Virus record (IMG/VR): IMGVR_UViG_3300042465_002201 | Location: 1-24,884 of that record | Reading direction: 5' to 3' (one strand) | DNA length: 24,884 nt | Source of the DNA: a virus | In this document: piece by piece, positions 5,137 to 11,162 of the stretch | How positions within the stretch are numbered: position 1 is the stretch's first letter | How the letters are laid out: every line of letters starts with the position of its first letter | Program-made: the position numbers and the translations under genes | The notes under the pieces: model-generated | The model's input: the letters and a program-made list of their open reading frames with translations, nothing else | Databases searched by the model: none | Told to the model about the DNA's origin: nothing

Positions 5137-5199
5137 GGCTAGGGTTTAGCCAAGCCCTACCCCGTACCCGTAAGCACGGGGGAGAGCCAAGCCCCCTAG
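5137..5199 (-). ncRNA. Intergenic structured RNA element, copy 1 (CUAG motif)
   Basis: The outer helix is CUAGGG (5199-5194) with CCCUAG (5145-5140), starting four bases after the ArdA-like gene's UAA. A 9-base joint leads to CUCCCC (5184-5179) pairing with GGGUAG (5163-5158, one mismatch), then CGU/ACG with a GCUU loop (5178-5169) and a GGUAC 3' bulge (5168-5164). This copy is the most divergent: the joint before the last strand is 12 rather than 4 bases, and CUUGGCU occurs in both joints. Confidence 0.5.
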
Positions 5200-5203
5200 A
5201 GTC

Positions 5204-5554
5204 TTAGCGATTCCAAAAGTAGAACCCGTCCGATTCCCACACGTCCCCACCTAGTTCTAGGTCACGCCCGAACATCTCATAGTCAAAGTACCTAGCAAGT
5301 TCGCCCATAGAATCGGTGTCAATGATGCCTTGGTCTGCCATAAGTTCGCCTAGCCATTGGTGGGCGTTGAACCCGTCCACCTCGCCTATGTAGCACTCTT
5401 GGACGTCCTCTATCCATTCGGCTATGTCGTCCCAGTTGCCCCCAATGTTGCCCCAGTAGGCAAAGATTGCCTTGGCAGGGATTCCGTACTCGTTGGCGTA
5501 GGTGTCCGCCTGCTCTAGTTGGGTGACTGCCGTTAGTTCTAGATTCGTTACCAT
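5204..5554 (-). CDS. ardA: ArdA-like antirestriction protein, 116 aa
   Basis: The C-terminal third matches ArdA antirestriction proteins: LARYFDYEMFGRDLEL (86-101) followed by a short acidic turn and GFYFW (110-114). The central part has WDDIAEWIED and a long acidic stretch with few basic residues, as expected of a DNA mimic that occupies type I restriction enzymes and modification enzymes. Classical ArdA is about 165 residues with three domains, so this form appears to lack the first domain. The start at 5554 has GGAGG 7 bases upstream. A longer frame reading back to 5704 passes through the hammerhead ribozyme and is rejected. Its mRNA would be released with a new 5' end about 50 bases upstream after ribozyme cleavage. 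Confidence 0.8.
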   Translation of the reverse strand: MVTNLELTAVTQLEQADTYANEYGIPAKAIFAYWGNIGGNWDDIAEWIEDVQECYIGEVDGFNAHQWLGELMADQGIIDTDSMGELARYFDYEMFGRDLELGGDVWESDGFYFWNR

Positions 5555-5574
5555 TTTCTTACCTCCATTTTGTT

Positions 5575-5631
5575 CTGACCTCATCAGACACCGCCTCACG
5601 GTGTGACACCCTTTCGGGTGTTTCGGTCTAG
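5575..5631 (-). ncRNA. Type II hammerhead self-cleaving ribozyme
   Basis: On the minus strand every hammerhead core element is present in type II order. Stem II 5' side GACC is at 5628-5625 and GAAA at 5624-5621. Stem III is CACCC/GGGUG (5620-5616, 5611-5607) with a GAAA loop, plus the A5621-U5606 pair. The cleavage base is C5605 (GUC). Stem I is ACACCG/CGGUGU (5604-5599, 5593-5588) with a UGAGG loop. CUGAUGA is at 5587-5581, and GGUC (5580-5577) closes stem II. CU (5631-5630) with AG (5576-5575) extends stem II past a bulged A. Cleavage is predicted between 5605 and 5604. It begins at the UAG stop of the preceding gene and lies upstream of ardA. Confidence 0.93.
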
Positions 5632-5852
5632 TTGTAGGCGTAAGCCTTCGTCTCACGTGCCTTGCGAACTCCGTACTCCTTGCGCCATTCGGCACACTCT
5701 GCACACCAGCACATTCTCACAGGCTGGTTGCTGTCGGATGCCTCGCAGATTGACTTGAAAAATGGGGCTTTGGAATATTCACGCTCTGCAATAAATGCGG
5801 TGGACAGTTCCTCTAGTGCCTCAATCCATAGGTAGCGGTTGTCTTCGTACAT
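5628..5852 (-). CDS. Small Cys-containing protein, 74 aa
   Basis: This is the first gene of the leftward operon. The product has a helical N-terminal half (residues 5-25), then Cys36 and a CWCAEC cluster (Cys48, Cys50, Cys53), which could bind zinc, and a basic C-terminus. The ATG at 5852 is 9 bases after GGAGG, while a longer frame from 5945 has no ribosome-binding site and crosses the hairpin at 5872-5896. Its UAG stop is embedded in stem II of the hammerhead ribozyme. No family was recognised. Confidence 0.6.
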   Translation of the reverse strand: MYEDNRYLWIEALEELSTAFIAEREYSKAPFFKSICEASDSNQPVRMCWCAECAEWRKEYGVRKARETKAYAYN

Positions 5853-5871
5853 TTGTTCTAACCTCCATTTG

Positions 5872-5896
5872 CTTGCCTGGGCTTTTCCCTGGCAAG
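5872..5896 (-). promoter_or_regulatory. Leader hairpin before first leftward gene
   Basis: CTTGCC/GGCAAG plus inner GGG/CCC with one A-A mismatch form a stem closed by a 5-base loop. It ends just before the AAATGGAGG ribosome-binding cassette of the gene starting at 5852. It occupies the position held by the ribozyme and CUAG elements in the next four gaps but shares neither architecture. Confidence 0.5.
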
Positions 5897-5954
5897 AACA
5901 ATTAGAGCAGATAGGGGAAAGGGGCGCAAGCCAATCGGGGCACATTTACCACTT

Positions 5955-5975
5955 CTTTACCAAACCGTTATAAAG
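5955..5975 (-). repeat. Copy of TATAAC-N4-TGGTAA motif
   Basis: Read leftward this is CTTTATAAC, GGTT, TGGTAAAG. It lies about 100 bases upstream of the first leftward gene and points toward it. The ends CTTTA/TAAAG make it partly palindromic. Confidence 0.65.
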
Positions 5976-6038
5976 TTTCATAATGTGGAATTGTTCCCAA
6001 TGCACACAACCGAATGGAACACAAGCCGACACGCCGAC

Positions 6039-6060
6039 CTTTACCAGATTGTTATAAAAG
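6039..6060 (-). repeat. Copy of TATAAC-N4-TGGTAA motif
   Basis: Read leftward this is CTTTTATAAC, AATC, TGGTAAAG, the second leftward-pointing copy, 64 bases farther from the genes than the copy at 5955-5975. The spacing between the ATAAC and TGGTAA halves is identical in all copies. Confidence 0.65.
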
Positions 6061-6137
6061 AATTGTGCGCCCTGGATTCCTGGGAGTTGGGGGGGGATAG
6101 TCGCCCACTATGTGGAACTCGTCTATTGTTAATAACC

Positions 6138-6243
6138 TGTGGATAAAGTGTATCCACTCCCTCCCCAGCCCGTCCCCAGCCCTCCCCTGCCTGTGGATAA
6201 GTTATCAACAAGTTATCAACACCTGTGGATAACCTGTGGAAAA
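6138..6243. other. Candidate replication origin: DnaA-box cluster
   Basis: Three perfect TGTGGATAA boxes (6138-6146, 6192-6200, 6224-6232), one TGTGGAAAA (6235-6243) and two TTATCAACA boxes (6202-6210, 6213-6221) occur within 106 bases. A C-rich pyrimidine tract (about 6156-6191) separates the first box from the rest. The cluster lies between the divergent operons and next to an AT-rich stretch, as in bacterial origins. The inference is that host DnaA helps start phage replication here, or regulates the flanking promoters. Confidence 0.7.
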
Positions 6244-6259
6244 CGTATGACCCACCCCC

Positions 6260-6320
6260 ATTAACATCTACCTATACATATACTATTATTAGGGTACCAT
6301 CTAATATTTTTTGCAGTATT
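6260..6320. other. AT-rich stretch, possible DNA unwinding element
   Basis: About 60 bases dominated by A and T, including ACATATACTATTATTAG-like sequence and a run of six T, lie immediately to the right of the DnaA boxes. That is where an unwinding element would be expected. No gene was found here. Confidence 0.4.
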
Positions 6321-6371
6321 TGCTCTATAGGCTCACAACTAAAACCCATTGGATAAAGGACTTTAAAAATA

Positions 6372-6392
6372 GTTTATAACAATTTGGTAACG
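6372..6392 (+). repeat. Copy of TATAAC-N4-TGGTAA motif, rightward
   Basis: GTTTATAAC, AATT, TGGTAACG reads on the plus strand, opposite to the other copies, and lies 17 bases upstream of the -35 box of the rightward promoter. Each copy thus points in the direction of the operon it precedes. Confidence 0.62.
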
Positions 6393-6408
6393 AAACGTTA
6401 CAGTCCCT

Positions 6409-6437
6409 TTGTAACAGGGTTAGTATATATGTAGGAT
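6409..6437 (+). promoter_or_regulatory. Rightward promoter for virion genes
   Basis: TTGTAA (6409-6414), a 17-base spacer and TAGGAT (6432-6437) each match the sigma-70 boxes at four of six positions. Transcription would start near 6444, just before the array of four hairpins, and run into the gene at 6637. Confidence 0.5.
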
Positions 6438-6449
6438 AAAATAACATAA

Positions 6450-6551
6450 GTGCGCTTTGGCGCACACAACCTAATGGCAGCCTTTTGTGGCTGCCTTTAA
6501 CAACGAAAGCAGCCCTTCGGGGGCTGCTATTATGTGCCCCTAAAGGGGCAC
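6450..6551 (+). ncRNA. Array of four tandem hairpins in rightward leader
   Basis: Four perfect stem-loops lie head to tail: GTGCGC/GCGCAC (6450-6465), GGCAGCC/GGCTGCC (6476-6495), AGCAGCCC/GGGCTGCT (6508-6528) and GTGCCCC/GGGGCAC (6534-6551). The first and fourth share GTGC...GCAC arms, and the second and third share GCAGCC. Only the second is followed by TTT, so they are not simply terminators. The array is untranslated and sits between promoter and first gene. Antitermination, RNA stability or small RNA production are all possible. Confidence 0.55.
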
Positions 6552-6636
6552 TTATATAGGTTCTTTTTATATCATTTTATTTAGACATGATTTAGCGGTG
6601 GATGCTAAATTAAATTAACCCACTTAGGAGAGCCAA

Positions 6637-6942
6637 ATGGCTAAAGGTGACAAGACAGATGTTCGTAATGCCAAGCGCACCGCCGCTGCCATGAAAAAAG
6701 GTGGCTTGCGAGTCAGTGCCTCAGCCGCCAAAGCATTTAACAAGGAAACCCGTAATGCTAATAAGGCTGGCAAGGGTGCAAGCATCCGAACCACCTCTAG
6801 TGGTTTCAGAGCAGCAAACTCTGTCTCAGCCACCAAGCCATCAGTTGCTTCTAAGGCTAACGCCAAGAACAAGATGAAGGCTCAGGGCGCTAAAATTGGT
6901 TCTTCAGCAACTTCAGGATACGGCAAGACAACTAAGAAATAA
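6637..6942 (+). CDS. Basic Lys/Ala/Ser-rich protein, 101 aa
   Basis: This is a low-complexity, strongly basic protein composed mainly of Lys, Ala, Ser, Gly and Thr, with almost no aromatic residues (Phe34, Phe57 and Tyr95). It has no recognisable domain. Such composition suits nucleic-acid binding, for example packaging-associated or DNA-condensing. It is the first gene of the rightward operon, directly before large terminase, where many phages place the small terminase, but it lacks the usual small-terminase features. AGGAG lies 7 bases before the ATG. Confidence 0.65.
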   Translation: MAKGDKTDVRNAKRTAAAMKKGGLRVSASAAKAFNKETRNANKAGKGASIRTTSSGFRAANSVSATKPSVASKANAKNKMKAQGAKIGSSATSGYGKTTKK

Positions 6943-6961
6943 CCAGACAGGATAACTTCAT

Positions 6962-8848
6962 ATGGCAGCCAAGGGCGGTGCAGAGCACCATAATGTGGTA
7001 CGCCTTAGAGAAGATAAGTCCAAGGTTATAGACCACGTAGCCAATGGCATTGAGGTTCGCGCCGCGATTGCTATGGTGGGTCGTAAGCCCGATGTTCTAA
7101 AGAAGTGGCTCACAGACCCTGTGTTCGCCAAAGACCTAGAGATAGCCCGAACCAAGGGCTCAGACCTAATGAAGGTCACCCTGGGAAGCGAGAACGGCAA
7201 GAACATAGACTTTGCCACGTTTTCCAAAGAGTTCCTAGGTAACGAAGTATTCCCTCACCAACAGGACTGGATTGACGTTCTGGAGGGTAGAGAACCTAGT
7301 TGGCTCCATCCAGCCATGTCCTATGAAAAGGGCAACAAGAACCGTATCTTGATTAATGTGCCACCTGAGCACGCCAAATCCACCGTAATCACCGTAGGTT
7401 ATTCCACCTACCGTATTGCCATGGATTCCAACGTGCGTATCATTGTGGTGTCCAAGACTTTAAATAAAGCCCGTGAGTTCGTCTACTCCATCAAGCAGCG
7501 ACTTAGCCATCCACGCTATGCTAAGTTACAGCAGGTCTATGGACCTTCTGGTGGTTGGAAAGAAGACTCTGACACCTGGAAGACCGATACGGTCTACCTA
7601 GGTCAAGAAGCCCGTGACTCATCCGAAAAGGACCCTACGCTTCAGGCGCTAGGTATTGGTGGTCAGATTTACGGTGCTCGTGCTGACCTCATCATCCTAG
7701 ATGACGTTATTACGACCGCGAATGCCCATGAGTGGGAGAAGCAGTTAGACTGGCTTCAGAAGGAAGTTATCACTCGTCTGGGTAAGAACGGTAAGTTACT
7801 CATCGTTGGTACTCGCATTGGCGCGGTCGACTTGTACCGCGAACTGCGCAATCCAGAACACTGGTCTGGTGGTGCAAGCCCGTTTACACGACTTGCCATG
7901 CCAGCAGCCTTAGAGGTCAATGATGACCCTAAGAAGTGGGTTACCCTCTGGGAGCGTTCAGACCGTCCTTGGGATGGTGACGAGGATGCCGAACCAGATG
8001 AAGATGGTTACTACCAGAAGTGGGATGGACCAGCACTCTTTTCAAGACGTAGCGAGGTGACTGCCTCAACATGGGCTTTAGTTTACCAGCAACAGGATAT
8101 TGACGATGACGCAATTTTTAACCCAACGATTGTTAATGCCTGTGTTAACCGTATGCGTAAGCCTGGTCCTCTCCGCGTGGGAGCGGCTGGACATCCACGA
8201 GACGGACAATGGGTAACCTTAATTGGTATGGACCCTGCTATGGCAGGAAAGACTGCGTTTGTAGCCTATGCAATAGACCGTCAATCTGGCAAGCGTATGG
8301 TTTTAGATGCCTACAATATGTCAGACCCAACACCTGGCAAGATTCGTGCAGTCATTGAAGACTGGATTAACACTTACCGCCCAGTAGAACTGCGTATTGA
8401 AATCAACGCCCACCAGAAGATGTACGAGGTGGATGAAGAGTTCCGCCAGTATCTGGCTAACAAGGGCGTAAGGTTCTCCAGTCACTTCACTGGCAAGAAC
8501 AAGTGGGACACTGACTTCGGTGTGGCTGCTATGCAGGGCTTGTTTGGCACCATGGGTGGTGTTAAGCACAACCGAGATAACCTCATTGAACTACCAGACC
8601 CTCAGTACCACGAGGGCATCAAGGCTCTAATCAATCAGTTGATTACTTGGAAGCCTGGAACTCGCAATCCTACAGACGTTGTAATGGCTCTGTGGTTCTG
8701 TGAGATTAAAGCCAAGGAAATGATTCAGCACTCTGGGAATCAAATTTGGCACACAACAAGTCGCTTTGTTACACAGCGCCAGATGGCGCAACAAGCGGTT
8801 GTTAATCTTGACGATTTAGCAATGGAACAATTTACAACTTATCTTTAA
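6962..8848 (+). CDS. terL: Terminase large subunit
   Basis: This is the DNA-packaging motor ATPase and nuclease, 628 residues. ATPase motifs are an adenine-binding FPHQQDW (97-103), Walker A PPEHAKST (134-141), Walker B DLIILDD (242-248) and coupling motif GTR (283-285). The C-terminal RNase H-like nuclease shows Asp424 in GMDPA, Glu480 in RIEIN and Asp572 in TDVVMALW. Residues about 18-70 form an extra N-terminal segment with a helix-turn-helix look (VIDHVANGIEVRAAIAMVG, then WLTDP), resembling small-terminase DNA-binding domains. Recognition and motor functions may therefore be joined. The ribosome-binding site is weak (AGGA). The portal gene follows after 8 bases. Confidence 0.95.
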   Translation: MAAKGGAEHHNVVRLREDKSKVIDHVANGIEVRAAIAMVGRKPDVLKKWLTDPVFAKDLEIARTKGSDLMKVTLGSENGKNIDFATFSKEFLGNEVFPHQQDWIDVLEGREPSWLHPAMSYEKGNKNRILINVPPEHAKSTVITVGYSTYRIAMDSNVRIIVVSKTLNKAREFVYSIKQRLSHPRYAKLQQVYGPSGGWKEDSDTWKTDTVYLGQEARDSSEKDPTLQALGIGGQIYGARADLIILDDVITTANAHEWEKQLDWLQKEVITRLGKNGKLLIVGTRIGAVDLYRELRNPEHWSGGASPFTRLAMPAALEVNDDPKKWVTLWERSDRPWDGDEDAEPDEDGYYQKWDGPALFSRRSEVTASTWALVYQQQDIDDDAIFNPTIVNACVNRMRKPGPLRVGAAGHPRDGQWVTLIGMDPAMAGKTAFVAYAIDRQSGKRMVLDAYNMSDPTPGKIRAVIEDWINTYRPVELRIEINAHQKMYEVDEEFRQYLANKGVRFSSHFTGKNKWDTDFGVAAMQGLFGTMGGVKHNRDNLIELPDPQYHEGIKALINQLITWKPGTRNPTDVVMALWFCEIKAKEMIQHSGNQIWHTTSRFVTQRQMAQQAVVNLDDLAMEQFTTYL

Positions 8849-8856
8849 GGATATTC

Positions 8857-10650
8857 ATGGCACTCTCAATGGAACAGGTCGCTGACAAGGTACTTTACCT
8901 ACGCCAGCGATACTCAGTACGTGACCAGCGTATGGCTGATATCACTGCTGTACGCCGTGGTGACATGGTATCGGTATATCCAGACATGTTCCCTGAGGGC
9001 ATGACTAAGCCAATGATTGCCAACTTCGTTGATGTTGCTGCTCGTGACTTGGCTGAAGTATTGGCTCCATTGCCATCGTTTAATTGTCAGACACCTGACG
9101 TAACATCTGACAGGGCAAAAAAGAACGCTAACTTGCGTTCCATGATTGTCAACAACTACGTTGAGTATTCTGAGTTACAAACTCAGATGTATACAGGCGC
9201 AGACTGGTATAACACATATGCCTTCCTGCCGTTTGTTGTAGAGCCTGACTTTGAGGCTCGTATGCCGCGCATTCGTGTAGAAAACCCATTGGGTGCTTAC
9301 CCAGAATATGACCGCTACGGACGATGTGTTTCATATAGCAAGCGTTACCTAAAGTCCATGGGAGAACTACTTGTAGAGTTCCCAGAGTATGAACGCCAAA
9401 TCCTTGGTGGAAATGACCGCAGAGATATTGACCTCGGTACTCTACTTGATTTGATTCGCTACGAGGACAAAGACCAGATAATCCTGTTTCTCCCACAACG
9501 AGGAGACCTTCCCCTACGCAAGGCAAAAAACCCACTAGGTAAACTAAGTGTGCGTATTGCTAGACGACCAGGTATTGATACCGAAGACCCACGTGGTCAG
9601 TTTGATGATGTCATCTGGGCACAGATTGCTCGTGCTCGCTTTAGCCTTCTTGCCATGGATGCTGCTGAGAAATCAGTTAACGCACCTATGGTTGTACCAC
9701 AGGATATGCAAGAGTTTGCATTTGGTCCTGATGCAGTCATGCGTACTGCCAACCCACAGGGTGTTCGCCGTGTTGGTCTAGAGATTCCAATGGGTGCATT
9801 CCAAGAACAACAGGTTCTTGAACAAGAAATGCGCATGGGTGCTCGTTACCCAGAAGGTCGCTCAGGAACAATCAACGCATCTGTAATTACAGGAACTGGT
9901 GTCCAAGCACTTCTTGGTGGATTTGATTCTCAAATCAAGGCTGGTCAACAAATCCTTGCAGAAGTATTGCAGGATGTAATGGCACTAGCCATGGAGATGG
10001 ACGAGAAGTTATTCCCTGGCGAGAAGTCAACACAGATGACTTACAATGGTGCACCATACGTACTTAAGTACAGCCCAGAAAAAGACATCAAGGAAGACTA
10101 CAGCGTACAGGTACGTTATGGTCTTATGTCTGGACTTGACCCATCACGTGCCCTTATCTTTAGCCTTCAGGCTTTACAGGCAAACCTAATCTCACAAGAA
10201 TTTGTAATGCAAGAACTTCCATGGAACGTAAATGTATCCAAGGAAATTGAACGCATTGACATTGAAAAGATGCGCAACGCTTTAATGGGTGCATTAAGTG
10301 CAACATCGCAAGCAATCCCACAGATGGCTGCTCAAGGTCAAGACCCTTCAGACATTGTTATGAAGATTGCTCAAACTATTGATGCACGCCGTAACGGTAA
10401 GAGTGTAGAAGATTCCGTAATGGAAGTATTCAAAAAGCCTGAACCAGAGCCTACTCCAGAACAAGCGCCACAGATGACACCAGAACAAATGATGGGTGCT
10501 CTCGGAGGTGGTGCTCCACAAGCCGCCCCAGGAGAGGGTGCTCCAGTTGAAGCACAAGGACCCGAAACTATGGGTGGTGCTCCTGTCGCAGCATCCCCTG
10601 GGGCTCCCTCCCCTAACATCCAGGATATCTTAGCGCAACTGGGTGGATAA
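8857..10650 (+). CDS. Portal protein
   Basis: This 597-residue protein lies directly after terminase. The N-terminal region with MIANFVDVAARDLAEVLAPL (about 53-72) and a later YPEYDRYGR match portal proteins of actinophages as I recall them. Twelve copies would form the ring at one capsid vertex through which DNA passes and to which terminase and tail attach. The C-terminal 70 or so residues are rich in Pro, Gly, Gln and Glu and probably disordered. AAGGA precedes the ATG, and the stop overlaps the next start as TAATG. Confidence 0.88.
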   Translation: MALSMEQVADKVLYLRQRYSVRDQRMADITAVRRGDMVSVYPDMFPEGMTKPMIANFVDVAARDLAEVLAPLPSFNCQTPDVTSDRAKKNANLRSMIVNNYVEYSELQTQMYTGADWYNTYAFLPFVVEPDFEARMPRIRVENPLGAYPEYDRYGRCVSYSKRYLKSMGELLVEFPEYERQILGGNDRRDIDLGTLLDLIRYEDKDQIILFLPQRGDLPLRKAKNPLGKLSVRIARRPGIDTEDPRGQFDDVIWAQIARARFSLLAMDAAEKSVNAPMVVPQDMQEFAFGPDAVMRTANPQGVRRVGLEIPMGAFQEQQVLEQEMRMGARYPEGRSGTINASVITGTGVQALLGGFDSQIKAGQQILAEVLQDVMALAMEMDEKLFPGEKSTQMTYNGAPYVLKYSPEKDIKEDYSVQVRYGLMSGLDPSRALIFSLQALQANLISQEFVMQELPWNVNVSKEIERIDIEKMRNALMGALSATSQAIPQMAAQGQDPSDIVMKIAQTIDARRNGKSVEDSVMEVFKKPEPEPTPEQAPQMTPEQMMGALGGGAPQAAPGEGAPVEAQGPETMGGAPVAASPGAPSPNIQDILAQLGG

Positions 10651-11162
10651 TGACTACAATCATTGCCATCAGAAATGCTAAAGGTTTTACCTTTGCAGCA
10701 GATGCACAAGTAACAGATACTGAACGACCATATCAACATAGAAGTATGAAGAAGATTGTTGAAGTTAGTCAGTATGTAATGGCTGGTGCTGGTAACTCAC
10801 GTTGTTGTGACGTTATCCTATACGGTTGGGAACCACCGAAATATGACGGTTCAGAAGCCTACACCTTCATGGTGTCTAAGTTTATCCCTGAAATGCGTAA
10901 GCAACATGAAGATGCTGGCATTACACTGAAAGAAGATGAAGACTTTGTATTCCTTGTTGGATTTAAAGACAGAGTATTTCATGTCGCATCTAACTACGCT
11001 GTGCTTGAAACAAACACGGGTGTTTATGGAATAGGCACTGGTGCGGCTTACGCACTTGGTGCTATTGCGCATGGCGCAACACTGCAAGAAGCAATGAAGA
11101 TTGCTAAGAAGTTTGATATTAATACTGGTGGAAAAATCCAGATAGTTGAAAGAGGACAATAA
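10650..11162 (+). CDS. HslV/proteasome-beta-like Ntn-hydrolase, likely capsid maturation protease
   Basis: This 170-residue protein starts MTTIIAIRNAKGFTFAADAQ, which aligns with mature HslV and proteasome beta subunits. After removal of Met1, Thr2 would be the catalytic N-terminal threonine, Asp18 falls at the conserved position 17, and Lys34 falls at position 33. A YGIGTGAAYALGAI stretch (about 125-138) matches the conserved GxGxxYALAA helix. No HslU-like ATPase is nearby. The gene is fused by TAATG overlaps to portal and the next gene. No other prohead protease was seen, so it probably cleaves scaffold or capsid proteins during head maturation. That role is inferred from position. Confidence 0.82.
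   Translation: MTTIIAIRNAKGFTFAADAQVTDTERPYQHRSMKKIVEVSQYVMAGAGNSRCCDVILYGWEPPKYDGSEAYTFMVSKFIPEMRKQHEDAGITLKEDEDFVFLVGFKDRVFHVASNYAVLETNTGVYGIGTGAAYALGAIAHGATLQEAMKIAKKFDINTGGKIQIVERGQ

Noticed and set aside
5137-5165. H-type pseudoknot using UAGGG/CCCUA and UGGC/GCCA after the first CUAG element
   Set aside because: No bases would remain to cross the first helix, so the two pairings are more likely mutually exclusive.
5555-5704. N-terminal extension of the ArdA-like gene back to 5704
   Set aside because: It would translate through the hammerhead ribozyme and overlap the upstream gene; the ATG at 5554 has the ribosome-binding site.
5853-5945. Longer start at 5945 for the 74-residue Cys protein
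   Set aside because: No ribosome-binding site there, and it crosses a hairpin; GGAGG is placed correctly for the ATG at 5852.
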